A stretch of DNA of 58,570 nt from CAVPEV01 sp963703555 (GTDB lineage Bacteria > Actinomycetota > Actinomycetes > Actinomycetales > Cellulomonadaceae), in assembly GCA_963703555.1 (NCBI GenBank), contig CAVPEV010000016.1, positions 1-58,570 on the forward strand, in the 5' to 3' direction. The notes under the pieces were generated by a model. That model ran no database searches. It was not told the origin of the DNA and worked only from the letters and a program-made list of their open reading frames with translations. Below are positions 31,153 to 37,742 of this stretch, piece by piece. A program made the position numbers and the translations under genes. Position 1 is the first letter of the stretch. Each line of letters begins with the position of its first letter.

Positions 31153-31644
31153 ATGGACCGGCTCGTCGTCGTCGTGGCGCAGTACCTACCCCTGCTCGTC
31201 CCCGCCGCCGCCGCCGCGGTCTGGCTAACGCTCCCGCGGGTGCAGAAGGTGGGGTTGGCGGCACAGGCGGTCGTCTCGGCGGTCGTGGTCGCCGGGCTCA
31301 TCCAGCTCGCTGCGGCCGTCCACGTGGACCCGCGGCCGTTCGTCGCCGATCCGTCGGTCCAGCCGCTGTTCGCTCACCCGGCGGACAACGGGTTCCCCTC
31401 CGACCACACCGCGCTGGCATCGACGGCCGCGCTCCTGGTGCTGATCTACCGTCGACGGGCCGGCGCCGTCCTGCTCGGGGCGGCGATCCTCGCGGGCCTC
31501 GCCCGGGTCGCGGCCCCCGTCCACCATCTCCAGGACGTCGCCGGCGGGATCCTGATCGCCGCCGTGACCGTGGCCGTCGCGGCGGCGATATGGGGTTGGG
31601 TCGGGCCGCGGCTGCCCCGGCGGCTGACCGACCGGGCAGCGTGA
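31153..31644 (+). CDS. PAP2-family phosphatase (BcrC-like)
   Basis: This is a membrane phosphatase of the type-2 phosphatidic acid phosphatase family, 163 residues with about five hydrophobic segments. The three catalytic motifs are visible: VHVDPRPFV, GFPSDHTALA and ARVAAPVHHLQDVAGG. The short length suggests a BcrC-like undecaprenyl-pyrophosphate phosphatase, which would act with UppP at the other end of the window, but phosphatidate substrates cannot be excluded. ATG 31153 begins just before the first membrane helix. An in-frame GTG at 31015 overlaps the previous stop by 4 bp and would add 46 residues. Confidence 0.8.
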   Translation: MDRLVVVVAQYLPLLVPAAAAAVWLTLPRVQKVGLAAQAVVSAVVVAGLIQLAAAVHVDPRPFVADPSVQPLFAHPADNGFPSDHTALASTAALLVLIYRRRAGAVLLGAAILAGLARVAAPVHHLQDVAGGILIAAVTVAVAAAIWGWVGPRLPRRLTDRAA

Positions 31645-31706
31645 CCAGCCGGATGGCCGCTGCTGCGGCGAAGCCCCCGGTCAGGGACGCTGACCAGGGA
31701 CTTCGG

Positions 31707-31781
31707 TGGTGGGCGATACTGGGATCGAACCAGTGACCTCTTCCGTGTCAGGGAAGCGCGCTACCGCTGCGCCAATCGCCC
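31707..31781 (-). tRNA. tRNA-Val (GAC)
   Basis: The minus strand folds as a tRNA with acceptor GGGCGAT/ATCGCCC, D-arm GGCGCAGCGGTAGCGC, anticodon loop CCTGACACG with GAC, T-arm GGTTCGATCC, A73 and an encoded CCA (31709-31707). Its 3' half differs from that of tRNA-Val(CAC) at 35.1 kb by one base in the T-loop. Confidence 0.93.
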
Positions 31782-31798
31782 GGGGTGGTGCTGTTGCG

Positions 31799-31869
31799 AG
31801 GTGGAGACGGGATTCGAACCCGTGTGTACGGCTTTGCAGGCCGCTGCCTCGCCACTCGGCCACTCCACC
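31799..31869 (-). tRNA. tRNA-Cys (GCA)
   Basis: The minus strand gives acceptor GGTGGAG/CTCCACC, anticodon loop CCTGCAAAG with GCA, T-arm GGGTTCGAATCCC and U73, the cysteine identity base. CCA is not encoded. Confidence 0.93.
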
Positions 31870-31919
31870 CTGAGACCACAGTCCTCAGCGGCTGTGTGAG
31901 CCGACTTGGATAGCCTCCG

Positions 31920-31991
31920 AGCGGACGACGGGATTCGAACCCGCGACCCTCACCTTGGCAAGGTGATGCTCTACCACTGAGCCACGTCCGC
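31920..31991 (-). tRNA. tRNA-Gly (GCC)
   Basis: The minus strand gives acceptor GCGGACG/CGTCCGC, anticodon loop CTTGCCAAG with GCC, T-arm GGGTTCGAATCCC and U73. CCA is not encoded. It is the first gene of the leftward Gly-Cys-Val set. Confidence 0.93.
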
Positions 31992-32032
31992 ACGACACGG
32001 GCACCGGCTGACCGGCACGGTGTGCGTCGGAG

Positions 32033-32063
32033 ACTCTAGCCGACCGTCGTCGCACGAGTCCAA
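32033..32063 (-). promoter_or_regulatory. Candidate promoter of the tRNA-Gly-Cys-Val set
   Basis: On the minus strand TTGGAC (32063-32058) and TAGAGT (32038-32033) are separated by 19 bases, with the -10 box ending 41 bases before tRNA-Gly. This would fit a stable-RNA promoter, though the spacing is long. Confidence 0.4.
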
Positions 32064-32101
32064 CCGCGGCGCGGTGTGCGCACCGATCGGGAAGTGCCTG
32101 G

Positions 32102-32548
32102 TCAGGCCGTGAGCAGCGCCGTGATGAACGCCGAGAGCACCCCGTCCATGGACGCGCCCTCGGCGCCCAGCGGGACGAGCCGCGCCGTGGCGTCGAGGAA
32201 CCGCTGCAGCGACTCGGCCGACGCCGCCAGGAGGGCATTGCCCTCGACGCCGGTCAGTGACAGGAGCACGAACTCGGGTTCGTCGTCGCGCCACACCTGG
32301 ACGTCGCCCAGGCCCGCCGGTGCGTCGATGCCGGCGTCCAGCCCCTGGGCGAGCAGCTCGCGGCCGATCAGCCAGGTGGACATCGACTCGGAGCCGGTGA
32401 AGACGGCACGCACGGTGTAGGGGTCACCCCGGCGGAAGGACAGTTCGGTGATAATCGGAAGTACGCTCGCGTCGGAGCCGATGAGCTGCATGGTGACGAC
32501 CTCGACGACGTCGTACGGTTCGTTCGCCACTGCCGACCTCCCTGCCAA
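32102..32548 (-). CDS. SsgA-family sporulation/cell-division regulator (SsgB-like)
   Basis: SsgA-like proteins are actinomycete-specific; SsgB recruits FtsZ to future septa in Streptomyces. The 148-residue protein has the family blocks ITELSFRRGDPYTVRAVF, WLIGRELLAQGL, VQVWRDDEPEFVLLSL and LLAASAESLQRFLDATARLV, which together cover the bell-shaped SsgB fold. The ATG start is preceded by GGGAGGTCGGC. It stands alone between the tRNA set and the sulfide cassette. Which SsgA-like paralogue it is cannot be decided without a tree, but the length and N terminus fit SsgB best. Confidence 0.88.
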   Translation of the reverse strand: MAGRSAVANEPYDVVEVVTMQLIGSDASVLPIITELSFRRGDPYTVRAVFTGSESMSTWLIGRELLAQGLDAGIDAPAGLGDVQVWRDDEPEFVLLSLTGVEGNALLAASAESLQRFLDATARLVPLGAEGASMDGVLSAFITALLTA

Positions 32549-32622
32549 CTCGGACCGAGGTCCTCATCATGACAGTTCGAGAGGGTCCAGGGGAGAACTT
32601 GTCCCCAGGTTCACCCGAGTGG

Positions 32623-32657
32623 TGGAGCGGGGGACCCGCATCAGGTCCCCCGCTCCA
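32623..32657 (-). terminator. Strong hairpin terminator of the sulfide cassette
   Basis: A perfect 14-bp stem (32623-32636 with 32644-32657) with a 7-base loop begins 8 bases after the dsrE2 stop on the minus strand. Confidence 0.7.
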
Positions 32658-32665
32658 GCGAGCTG

Positions 32666-33169
32666 CTAGACGAAGAGCAGCTGCGCCCCGGCCGTCTTCT
32701 CGATGAACTCCGTGGCGGAGATGACGGCCTCGACGCCGTCGTAGAAGTCCGCCATGGTCAGCTTGTTCATGTCCGCGGTGAGCTTGCACGCCCACAGGTG
32801 CCCACCGGCAGCCACGATCTGGTCGAGGAACTCCGGCACGGGCGGGACGCCGAGGTCGTCCATGGCCTTCTTCATCTGCCGCGTGGCCATCCCGGTGAGA
32901 CCGGGAACACCGGTGATCGGCATGGGCATGTGCGTCGCGGGGTTCGCCATCGGGGTGAAGTGCAGGTCGTTCATCCGGGACTTGGTGATCATGTCCAGCC
33001 CCCAGAACGTGAAGAACAGGTGCAGCTGCACCCCCTCACCCAGGGCGGCGTTGCCCATGACGAGCGGGGGGTAGGCCATGTCCAGGCTGCCCTTGGAGCA
33101 GATGATGGCCAGGGTGCGCTCGGCGGCGTCGGCGTCGTCGAACAGGGGCACGATCGGTGCATCGGTCAT
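32666..33169 (-). CDS. DsrE2-like sulfur-transfer protein (DsrE/DsrF/DrsH-like)
   Basis: This 167-residue protein belongs to the DsrE/DsrF-like superfamily, cytoplasmic proteins that carry or transfer sulfane sulfur on cysteines. LAIICSKGSLDMAYPPLVMGN is the DsrE2-type N terminus with the first conserved cysteine, LHLFFTFWGLDMI forms the core, and HLWACKLTADMNKL carries the second conserved cysteine (about residue 125). It is the last gene of sqr-tusE-dsrE2, 43 bases after tusE. It probably accepts sulfane sulfur produced by the SQR and exchanges it with the TusE/DsrC protein. GAGAGGACCTGTC precedes the ATG. Confidence 0.85.
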   Translation of the reverse strand: MTDAPIVPLFDDADAAERTLAIICSKGSLDMAYPPLVMGNAALGEGVQLHLFFTFWGLDMITKSRMNDLHFTPMANPATHMPMPITGVPGLTGMATRQMKKAMDDLGVPPVPEFLDQIVAAGGHLWACKLTADMNKLTMADFYDGVEAVISATEFIEKTAGAQLLFV

Positions 33170-33212
33170 GACAGGTCCTCTCGGGGGCGTGAGTGTGTCT
33201 GACGCCGAGGCG

Positions 33213-33527
33213 TCAGACACACCCCTTCGGCTTGGGGAGTCCGGCGACGTAGGCCATCTTCTTGGCCGGCTTGTTGGGGAACAGCTCGAACTGGCGCTTG
33301 ACCGGGAAGCCTCCGACGGCCTGGACGCGCCGGGTCGTCGGGGACTCGCCCTGCGTGGCGTAGTCCGTGCGGAGGAACCGGAGGATCTTCCAGTGCTCGT
33401 CGGTGAGCTCCAGGCCAATGGCCTTGGCGAGCTCGACGGCCAGGGACTCGTCCCACTCGGACGGGTCGGTGAGGAAGCCCTCGGCGTCCACGTGGACCTG
33501 GTGGCCGTTGATCGTGGTGGTCGGCAT
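33213..33527 (-). CDS. TusE/DsrC-family sulfur carrier
   Basis: DsrC/TusE proteins carry sulfur on a C-terminal cysteine arm. The 104-residue protein has the family ending GLPKPKGCV with the penultimate cysteine CysA. The position 11 residues earlier, CysB in true DsrC, is alanine (AYVAGLPKPKGC), so it cannot form the DsrC trisulfide and is better called TusE-like. GFLTDPSEWDESLAVELAKA and the HWKILRFLR region are typical. It follows sqr by 25 bases on the same strand, so it is probably co-transcribed and takes part in persulfide handling rather than in siroheme sulfite-reductase chemistry; no dsrAB genes are present. Confidence 0.88.
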   Translation of the reverse strand: MPTTTINGHQVHVDAEGFLTDPSEWDESLAVELAKAIGLELTDEHWKILRFLRTDYATQGESPTTRRVQAVGGFPVKRQFELFPNKPAKKMAYVAGLPKPKGCV

Positions 33528-33552
33528 GGTGCGCTCCTGGGTGAACGGTGGA

Positions 33553-34836
33553 TCAGAACGAGGGGATGGGACGGGCGTCGTCGGGCGAGCCGGCGCCGCC
33601 GCTCGGTGGCGGGACCTTCTTGCCCACCATGGACATGTGCGCGGGGACCGGCATCGGCCGGCCGGGCAGCAGCATGTTCCAGTACATGTACCGGAACGCG
33701 AGCTTGCCGAGGTGGTTGATGCGACTCTCCGCCAGCAGGGACATCGGGCCGACGACCGGCAGGGGATAGGTGCCCGGCAACGGCTCGGTGTCGTAGCTGA
33801 AGTCGATGAGCAGCGCCTTGCCGTGGCCGGACTCGATGAAGCAGTTCGCGTGGCCGTCGAACCGGTGCGTCATGAGGCGGCCCGCGACGTGCTCCAGGAA
33901 GTTCGGCACGAACGTGTCGATGGAGAAGTGCGCGACCGCGCCGGCCTTGGACGCGGGGATGTTCGAGGCGTCCCCGATGGCGAAGATCGTGTCGTAGCGG
34001 TCCGACAGCAGGGTGTGCTTGTCCACCGGGACGTAGTTGAGGTCGTCGCCCAGCCCCGACCGCGCCACGTAGTCCGCGCCCATGTTCACCGGCACCGTGA
34101 CGAGCAGGTCGAACGGGATCTCGCGCTCGTCGAACGATCGCAGGACGCCGGCGTCGGCATCGACCGACTCGACGACGAAGTCCGGCTCGAGCGCGATGTG
34201 CCGGTCCTCCAGCATGGCTCCGAGCGCCTGGGAGGACACTGGCTTGGTGAAGGCGCCGGGCAACGGGGTGACGTAGGTGATGTCCACGTCGTCGCGGATG
34301 CCGCGCCGCTGGAAGAAGGCGTCGGCCAGGAAGGTGAACTCCAAGGGCGCCACCGGGCACTTGATGGGCATCTCGGCGATGTGCACCACGAGTCGCCCAC
34401 CCCGCCAGGTGCGCAGCGCGCGGCGCAGGGCCATGGATCCGTCATAGGTGTAGAACTCGTGCACCGTGCCGCCCAGCGCCTCCGCGAGGCCGGGCGTCTG
34501 GTCGGGCCGGGGCGTGGTGCCCGTCGCGATGACGAGGTAGTCGTAGACCAGCTCCCGCCCGTCCTCCAGGTGCACCACCTGTGCCTGGGGGTCGACCCGG
34601 TCCACCCGGGCGCGCAGCACGTCCACGTCGGGCCGGATCGTGGCGAGCACCGGGCGGACCACGTCCGAGGGGTCGTAGGCCCCGAACGGGAGGAAGAGGT
34701 ACCCTGGCTGGTAGTAGTGGATGTCGGAGGGGTCGACGACGGTGATCGACCACTCGTCGGCGCGCAACTTCGGGCGCAGGCGGTTGACGACCATCGTCCC
34801 GGCAGTACCAGCTCCGAGCACCACGAGCTTGCGCAT
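33553..34836 (-). CDS. sqr: Sulfide:quinone oxidoreductase-like flavoprotein
   Basis: SQR oxidises hydrogen sulfide to sulfane sulfur and passes electrons to the membrane quinone pool. The 427-residue protein has the FAD dinucleotide fold LVVLGAGTAGTMVVNRL, HYYQPGYLFLPFG typical of SQR, the second ADP-binding area YDYLVIATGTTPRPDQ, the redox cysteine in IKCPVAPLEF (about residue 160), and the second FAD motif IFAIGDASNIPASKAG. The C-terminal region MYWNMLLPGRP may form amphipathic membrane-binding helices. It is first in the leftward sqr-tusE-dsrE2 set. A CsoR-type G-tract palindrome lies about 110 bases upstream. Confidence 0.88.
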   Translation of the reverse strand: MRKLVVLGAGTAGTMVVNRLRPKLRADEWSITVVDPSDIHYYQPGYLFLPFGAYDPSDVVRPVLATIRPDVDVLRARVDRVDPQAQVVHLEDGRELVYDYLVIATGTTPRPDQTPGLAEALGGTVHEFYTYDGSMALRRALRTWRGGRLVVHIAEMPIKCPVAPLEFTFLADAFFQRRGIRDDVDITYVTPLPGAFTKPVSSQALGAMLEDRHIALEPDFVVESVDADAGVLRSFDEREIPFDLLVTVPVNMGADYVARSGLGDDLNYVPVDKHTLLSDRYDTIFAIGDASNIPASKAGAVAHFSIDTFVPNFLEHVAGRLMTHRFDGHANCFIESGHGKALLIDFSYDTEPLPGTYPLPVVGPMSLLAESRINHLGKLAFRYMYWNMLLPGRPMPVPAHMSMVGKKVPPPSGGAGSPDDARPIPSF

Positions 34837-34947
34837 GGGCCATGCTCCAGGTCAGCAGGTCCGCCGGGGACCCGGCGGGTGGCCGCGGCGATGCGGCCTC
34901 GTCCTGACGGTAGGGGGCGACTGGTCCCGTGCCGGGGGACGAACGTC

Positions 34948-34963
34948 ACACCCCAGGGGGTAT
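34948..34963 (-). promoter_or_regulatory. Candidate CsoR/CstR-type operator upstream of sqr
   Basis: On the minus strand the sequence ATACCCCCTGGGGTGT is a near-palindrome with A/T ends and C/G tracts, the form recognised by CsoR-family repressors. The persulfide sensor CstR of this family controls sulfide-oxidation genes in firmicutes. The site is 112-127 bases upstream of the sqr start. No csoR/cstR gene is in the window, so the regulator is inferred. Confidence 0.4.
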
Positions 34964-34984
34964 TGACCGCACCAGGGCAGCATG

Positions 34985-35012
34985 CCCGCACCACGTGCGG
35001 GTGAGCCCGCAC
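34985..35012. repeat. Alternating complementary 7-mers upstream of tRNA-Val(CAC)
   Basis: CCCGCAC (34985-34991), GTGCGGG (34995-35001) and CCCGCAC (35006-35012) can form two mutually exclusive hairpins. They lie between the divergent sqr and tRNA-Val genes. A function is not evident. Confidence 0.45.
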
Positions 35013-35044
35013 GTACGGGTTCGCTCGATCCGCGGAGCATTCGC

Positions 35045-35050
35045 TACCAT
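35045..35050 (+). promoter_or_regulatory. -10 element (TACCAT) of tRNA-Val(CAC)
   Basis: TACCAT fits TANNNT and ends 37 bases before the mature tRNA 5' end. TTCGCT at 35020-35025 is a weak -35 at 19-base spacing. Confidence 0.4.
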
Positions 35051-35087
35051 CGCCGGGTCACGCGGACCGCAGCCCGGGGTCCGCGCC

Positions 35088-35162
35088 GGGCGATTGGCTC
35101 AGTGGTAGAGCGCCTCGTTCACACCGAGGAGGTCACTGGTTCGAACCCAGTATCGCCCACCA
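35088..35162 (+). tRNA. tRNA-Val (CAC), attachment target of the integrated element
   Basis: Acceptor GGGCGAT/ATCGCCC, D-arm GGCTCAGTGGTAGAGC, anticodon loop GTTCACACC with CAC, T-arm CTGGTTCGAACCCAG, A73 and an encoded CCA at 35160-35162. The last 29 bases plus three more are repeated at 42.4 kb. The gene remains complete because the element carries the 3' end. Confidence 0.95.
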
Positions 35163-35165
35163 GCA
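35134..35165 (+). repeat. attL: 32-bp copy of the tRNA-Val 3' end
   Basis: This 32-bp segment from the T-stem through CCA and GCA is identical to 42397-42428. The bases on either side differ (T versus A before, T versus G after). It contains the T-arm inverted repeat, a common crossover site for tyrosine recombinases. Confidence 0.93.
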
Positions 35166-35176
35166 TCACCGCAGGT

Positions 35177-35210
35177 GAGGGGCACTATTCCGGAAGGGAT
35201 GGTGCCCCTC
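35177..35210 (+). terminator. Element-borne hairpin downstream of tRNA-Val
   Basis: GAGGGGCAC (35177-35185) pairs perfectly with GTGCCCCTC (35202-35210) around a 16-base loop, 14 bases after the tRNA CCA. It probably replaces the chromosomal terminator that integration moved to 42.43 kb. Confidence 0.5.
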
Positions 35211-35259
35211 GTGCGATACACGTGTCATCCGGTTCCGGGGCCGACCGAGAGGCGGCACC

Positions 35260-35727
35260 ATGAGCACCCTCCCCACCACCGGCACGACACGCCCCTGGAC
35301 GGTCCGCACGACGCCCGACCTGCTCCGGTCCGACGGCACCACGGCGGCGATCGTCTACGACCAGGACGGAGGCGTCACGGACGTCCTCTCCCTGCCCTAC
35401 GTGGAGGACCAGGCGGCCTGGGACGCTGCGGCCGACGAGGTGCTGGAGGCGGCCATGCTGGCCCGTGCGGGCGCCTGGCGGCACGACGGCACCACGGGCG
35501 AGCTGGTCGCCACCGTCGTCCGGCTCGTCAGGGCGCGGCTTCACGACGGCGGCCCGGTCGTGCAGGTGGTCGACTTCGACGAGGCGGTGCGCCGCGAGTA
35601 CGGCCGCCCGGACATCCTGCTCGCCATCGCGCAGGACTTCGGCAGCGTGCGGGCGTACGACGTGCTTGCGCCGACACGCGAGCCGGACACGTGGCACCGG
35701 CTCGGCTCGGCGTTCCTGTACGACTAG
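35260..35727 (+). CDS. Hypothetical protein at the left end of the element
   Basis: This 155-residue acidic protein was not recognised. It reads as a compact soluble protein: TIVYDQDGG-like strands (AAIVYDQDGGVTDVLSLPYV), a helix from EDQAAWDAAADEVLEAAMLA, then VQVVDFDEAVRREYGRPDI and a Trp/Phe-rich end. No membrane segment, signal peptide or catalytic motif is visible. The ATG is preceded by GAGAGG at about 8 bases. It is the only rightward gene of the element, in the accessory position next to attL where satellites often carry genes affecting helper phages or the host. It could be such cargo, but nothing in the sequence shows this. Confidence 0.65.
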   Translation: MSTLPTTGTTRPWTVRTTPDLLRSDGTTAAIVYDQDGGVTDVLSLPYVEDQAAWDAAADEVLEAAMLARAGAWRHDGTTGELVATVVRLVRARLHDGGPVVQVVDFDEAVRREYGRPDILLAIAQDFGSVRAYDVLAPTREPDTWHRLGSAFLYD

Positions 35728-35858
35728 AACGGCCCCCACGCGGCGCCCCTGGTCCTCCCGGCCGGGGGCGTCGCCGTGCGTGCCGTCAGCCTGACTGACG
35801 TCGCCCGGGGCCAGGGGTGCGCAAAGTTGCGTACCCTCTCCGGCCGCGACCAGCCATA
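35728..35858. other. Non-coding left-end region of the element
   Basis: No convincing gene is seen between the hypothetical gene and the direct repeats. GCAAAGTTGCGTAC and the short GTCAGCCTGACTGAC palindrome-like stretch near 35785-35800 could be protein-binding sites. Confidence 0.35.
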
Positions 35859-35901
35859 GCCAGACCTCCCAAGATCGCCAGACCTCCCAAGATGCCAGAC
35901 C
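35859..35901. repeat. Direct repeats (17 bp, two full copies and one partial)
   Basis: GCCAGACCTCCCAAGAT occurs at 35859-35875 and 35877-35893, followed by a partial copy GCCAGACC at 35894-35901, with a period of 17-18 bases. An AT-rich stretch with six T follows at 35911-35918. The set resembles iterons or arm-type binding sites and could be an origin, a packaging signal or excisionase sites. Confidence 0.7.
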
Positions 35902-35971
35902 CGTACGCTCAATTTTTTGCCAGTTGCGGGGTCGTCTAGGCCCTCAGAAACCAGGAATCCGACGAGAAACA

Positions 35972-36009
35972 CAGCGCCCCGCCTCCCCAAGCGAGGAGAC
36001 GGGGCGCTG
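35972..36009 (-). terminator. Terminator-like hairpin after the capsid gene
   Basis: CAGCGCCCCG (35972-35981) pairs perfectly with CGGGGCGCTG (36000-36009), and a further CTCC/GGAG pairs after one mismatch. It lies 122 bases past the capsid stop and could end the leftward transcript. Confidence 0.6.
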
Positions 36010-36131
36010 CTGGGCGGTTCGCGCAGGACGGGTCACCGCGAGGAAAGGAACCCCGCTCGCCGACCTTCGCTCCTGCTCGCCGCATGATAGACGACGAGCG
36101 GGTGACGTTGACGCGTTCCGCCAAGAGTGGA

Positions 36132-37481
36132 TTACAGGGTAGGACTGATCAGGCCGGTTCCGGATATGACGTTCACGGCAGGCCCGAATCGGTCTGGGAT
36201 GAACGCGCTGTACGCCGAGGCCCGGAACAGCGTGGACATCTGGTCGGCATACGTGGCGTCGAACGACTCCAGGCTGAGCTCGGTCTCCCAGAGGAAACAG
36301 TCGGCCTGGCGCAGGACGAACACGACGTCCTGGTTGGTGCCCGCACCAAGGTTCACCGGAATGTTGGGGTCGGTGTATACGGGCAGGTTGAGCAGCGTGC
36401 CGGCCGCACCCTGAGCGACGGGGTCGGTGTCCGCGGCGCCCAGGGCGTTGAACGCGCCGCCGGTGGACAGGATGAGCGGCCGCGATGCGGTGTCCAGGGC
36501 TTCGAGGATCCAGCTCCAGCGCTGTGGGTGCATCACGATCGCCGTGGCTGGCATGAACCTCGAGGTCGCGACGGAGTTCACCGCCGAGACGACCCGGTTG
36601 TAGAAGGAGTTGGCCGGCGTGGTGGCGTCGACAACCTTCGGTGTGGCGGTCGTGAACGTGGTCGTGGCGACGCCCGCACCGTTGAGCAGGCCGCGGAGCT
36701 GACCGCCCGTACCCGACCCGGAGATGACCTGGATGTCGAGCTGCTTGGCGTAGTCCGCTGCGAGGTCGCCGAGGATCACCCGATCGAATGCGACCCCGGA
36801 CTGGTTGAGCAGCTGCAGGGAGACGATCTGCTTGCCGGCAATGGTGGTGATGCCTGAGGACACCGAGGTGGATGTCATCGCCGTGTCGCTGATCGCCGAG
36901 TTCTGCGTGGCCTGCACGCCCGCGGTCGCCCCGCCGGAGACCTTAGGTAGGTTGATCGAGGACACCCCCGAGGGCAGCTGCTGCTTGGTCATCAGGTCAG
37001 CCGTCACGCGCCCAGGACGGGCCAGCGCGATCCATTCGGCGACGAGCCACAGCGGGGGGGCGAACTGCCCACCGGCACCGGCCACGGTCGTCAGGTCGCC
37101 GGCACGGGTCTCCTGGCCCCGGATCGAATTGTTCCGGGTCAGCCGTTCTGCCGCATTCCAATCGCCCATGCGAGAGGCGCGCATGTCGCGGAAGAATGAG
37201 ACATCGCCGTCGGGGCGGTAGACCTCTTCGGCGCCGACCTGGGTCCGGTTCTCCCACCCGTTGCCGCGGGCGTTGTTGCGGCTCTTGCTGTTGATCTCAA
37301 CGTAGTGCTTGGCGGCCGCGGATTCGCGCGCCTCCTGCTCCTTGAGCTCCTTGAGGCGCGCGAGCCCGGCGTCGAACTCCTGGTCCTCCTCCGGGGTGAA
37401 GCCGCGCTTCTCTTTCGCGGCCCGCTCGTTGATCTTCTCGAGGTGGGCGGTGAGCTGATCGATCAATGCGTTGTCGGACAT
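36132..37481 (-). CDS. HK97-fold phage major capsid protein
   Basis: This 449-residue protein is the only virion structural gene of the element. The first 60 residues form a charged coiled coil (LIDQLTAHLEKINERAAKEK, LARLKELKEQEARES), like the scaffolding delta domain of HK97 capsid proteins. The capsid domain starts near residue 110 (GDLTTVAGAGGQFAPP), with GVSSINLPKVSGG, an A-domain region around DIQVISGSGTGGQLRGLL, MHPQRWSWIL, and the C-terminal RASAYSAFIPDRFGPAVNVI. No prohead protease gene lies upstream, where one is usual, so the delta domain may be retained or cut by a helper enzyme. CGGAG precedes the ATG. It could form small capsids or redirect helper capsid size. Confidence 0.9.
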   Translation of the reverse strand: MSDNALIDQLTAHLEKINERAAKEKRGFTPEEDQEFDAGLARLKELKEQEARESAAAKHYVEINSKSRNNARGNGWENRTQVGAEEVYRPDGDVSFFRDMRASRMGDWNAAERLTRNNSIRGQETRAGDLTTVAGAGGQFAPPLWLVAEWIALARPGRVTADLMTKQQLPSGVSSINLPKVSGGATAGVQATQNSAISDTAMTSTSVSSGITTIAGKQIVSLQLLNQSGVAFDRVILGDLAADYAKQLDIQVISGSGTGGQLRGLLNGAGVATTTFTTATPKVVDATTPANSFYNRVVSAVNSVATSRFMPATAIVMHPQRWSWILEALDTASRPLILSTGGAFNALGAADTDPVAQGAAGTLLNLPVYTDPNIPVNLGAGTNQDVVFVLRQADCFLWETELSLESFDATYADQMSTLFRASAYSAFIPDRFGPAVNVISGTGLISPTL

Positions 37482-37742
37482 GTGAGGCTCCGTTCAGGGG
37501 GCGCCAACAATGGCGCGCACACGACTGGGATTCCTCGACGCGTATCCAGCCCGATCCCGGGGGCGCTACTGCCCTGGATGGGGGTGAAGCCGGTTCTAAG
37601 GGGGCTCTGCCCGGCCCCTCCAGTGGGGTTGCACCAGCCACATCCAAGAGACCCCATCGTCTTAGGTGCAGGTTGTGCCGGCCCACGAGGAGCGGTCGAA
37701 CTTTGCTCGTATTCAGGATACCACGGGAAATGGACCAACAGG
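37482..37742 (-). promoter_or_regulatory. Capsid gene upstream region with weak promoter candidate
   Basis: This 261-base gap is the largest within the leftward gene set and suggests a separate promoter for the capsid gene. On the minus strand TTGACC (37746-37741) is followed after 17 bases by TGGTAT and at once by TATCCT (37720-37715), both weak -10 boxes. The region is relatively AT-rich around 37700-37740. GGGGGCGCC and GGCGCGC near 37500 form a possible hairpin in the leader. Confidence 0.35.

Noticed and set aside
35859..35901. CRISPR-like repeats
   Set aside because: Only two full copies with 0-1 base spacers and no cas genes; this is an iteron-type direct repeat.
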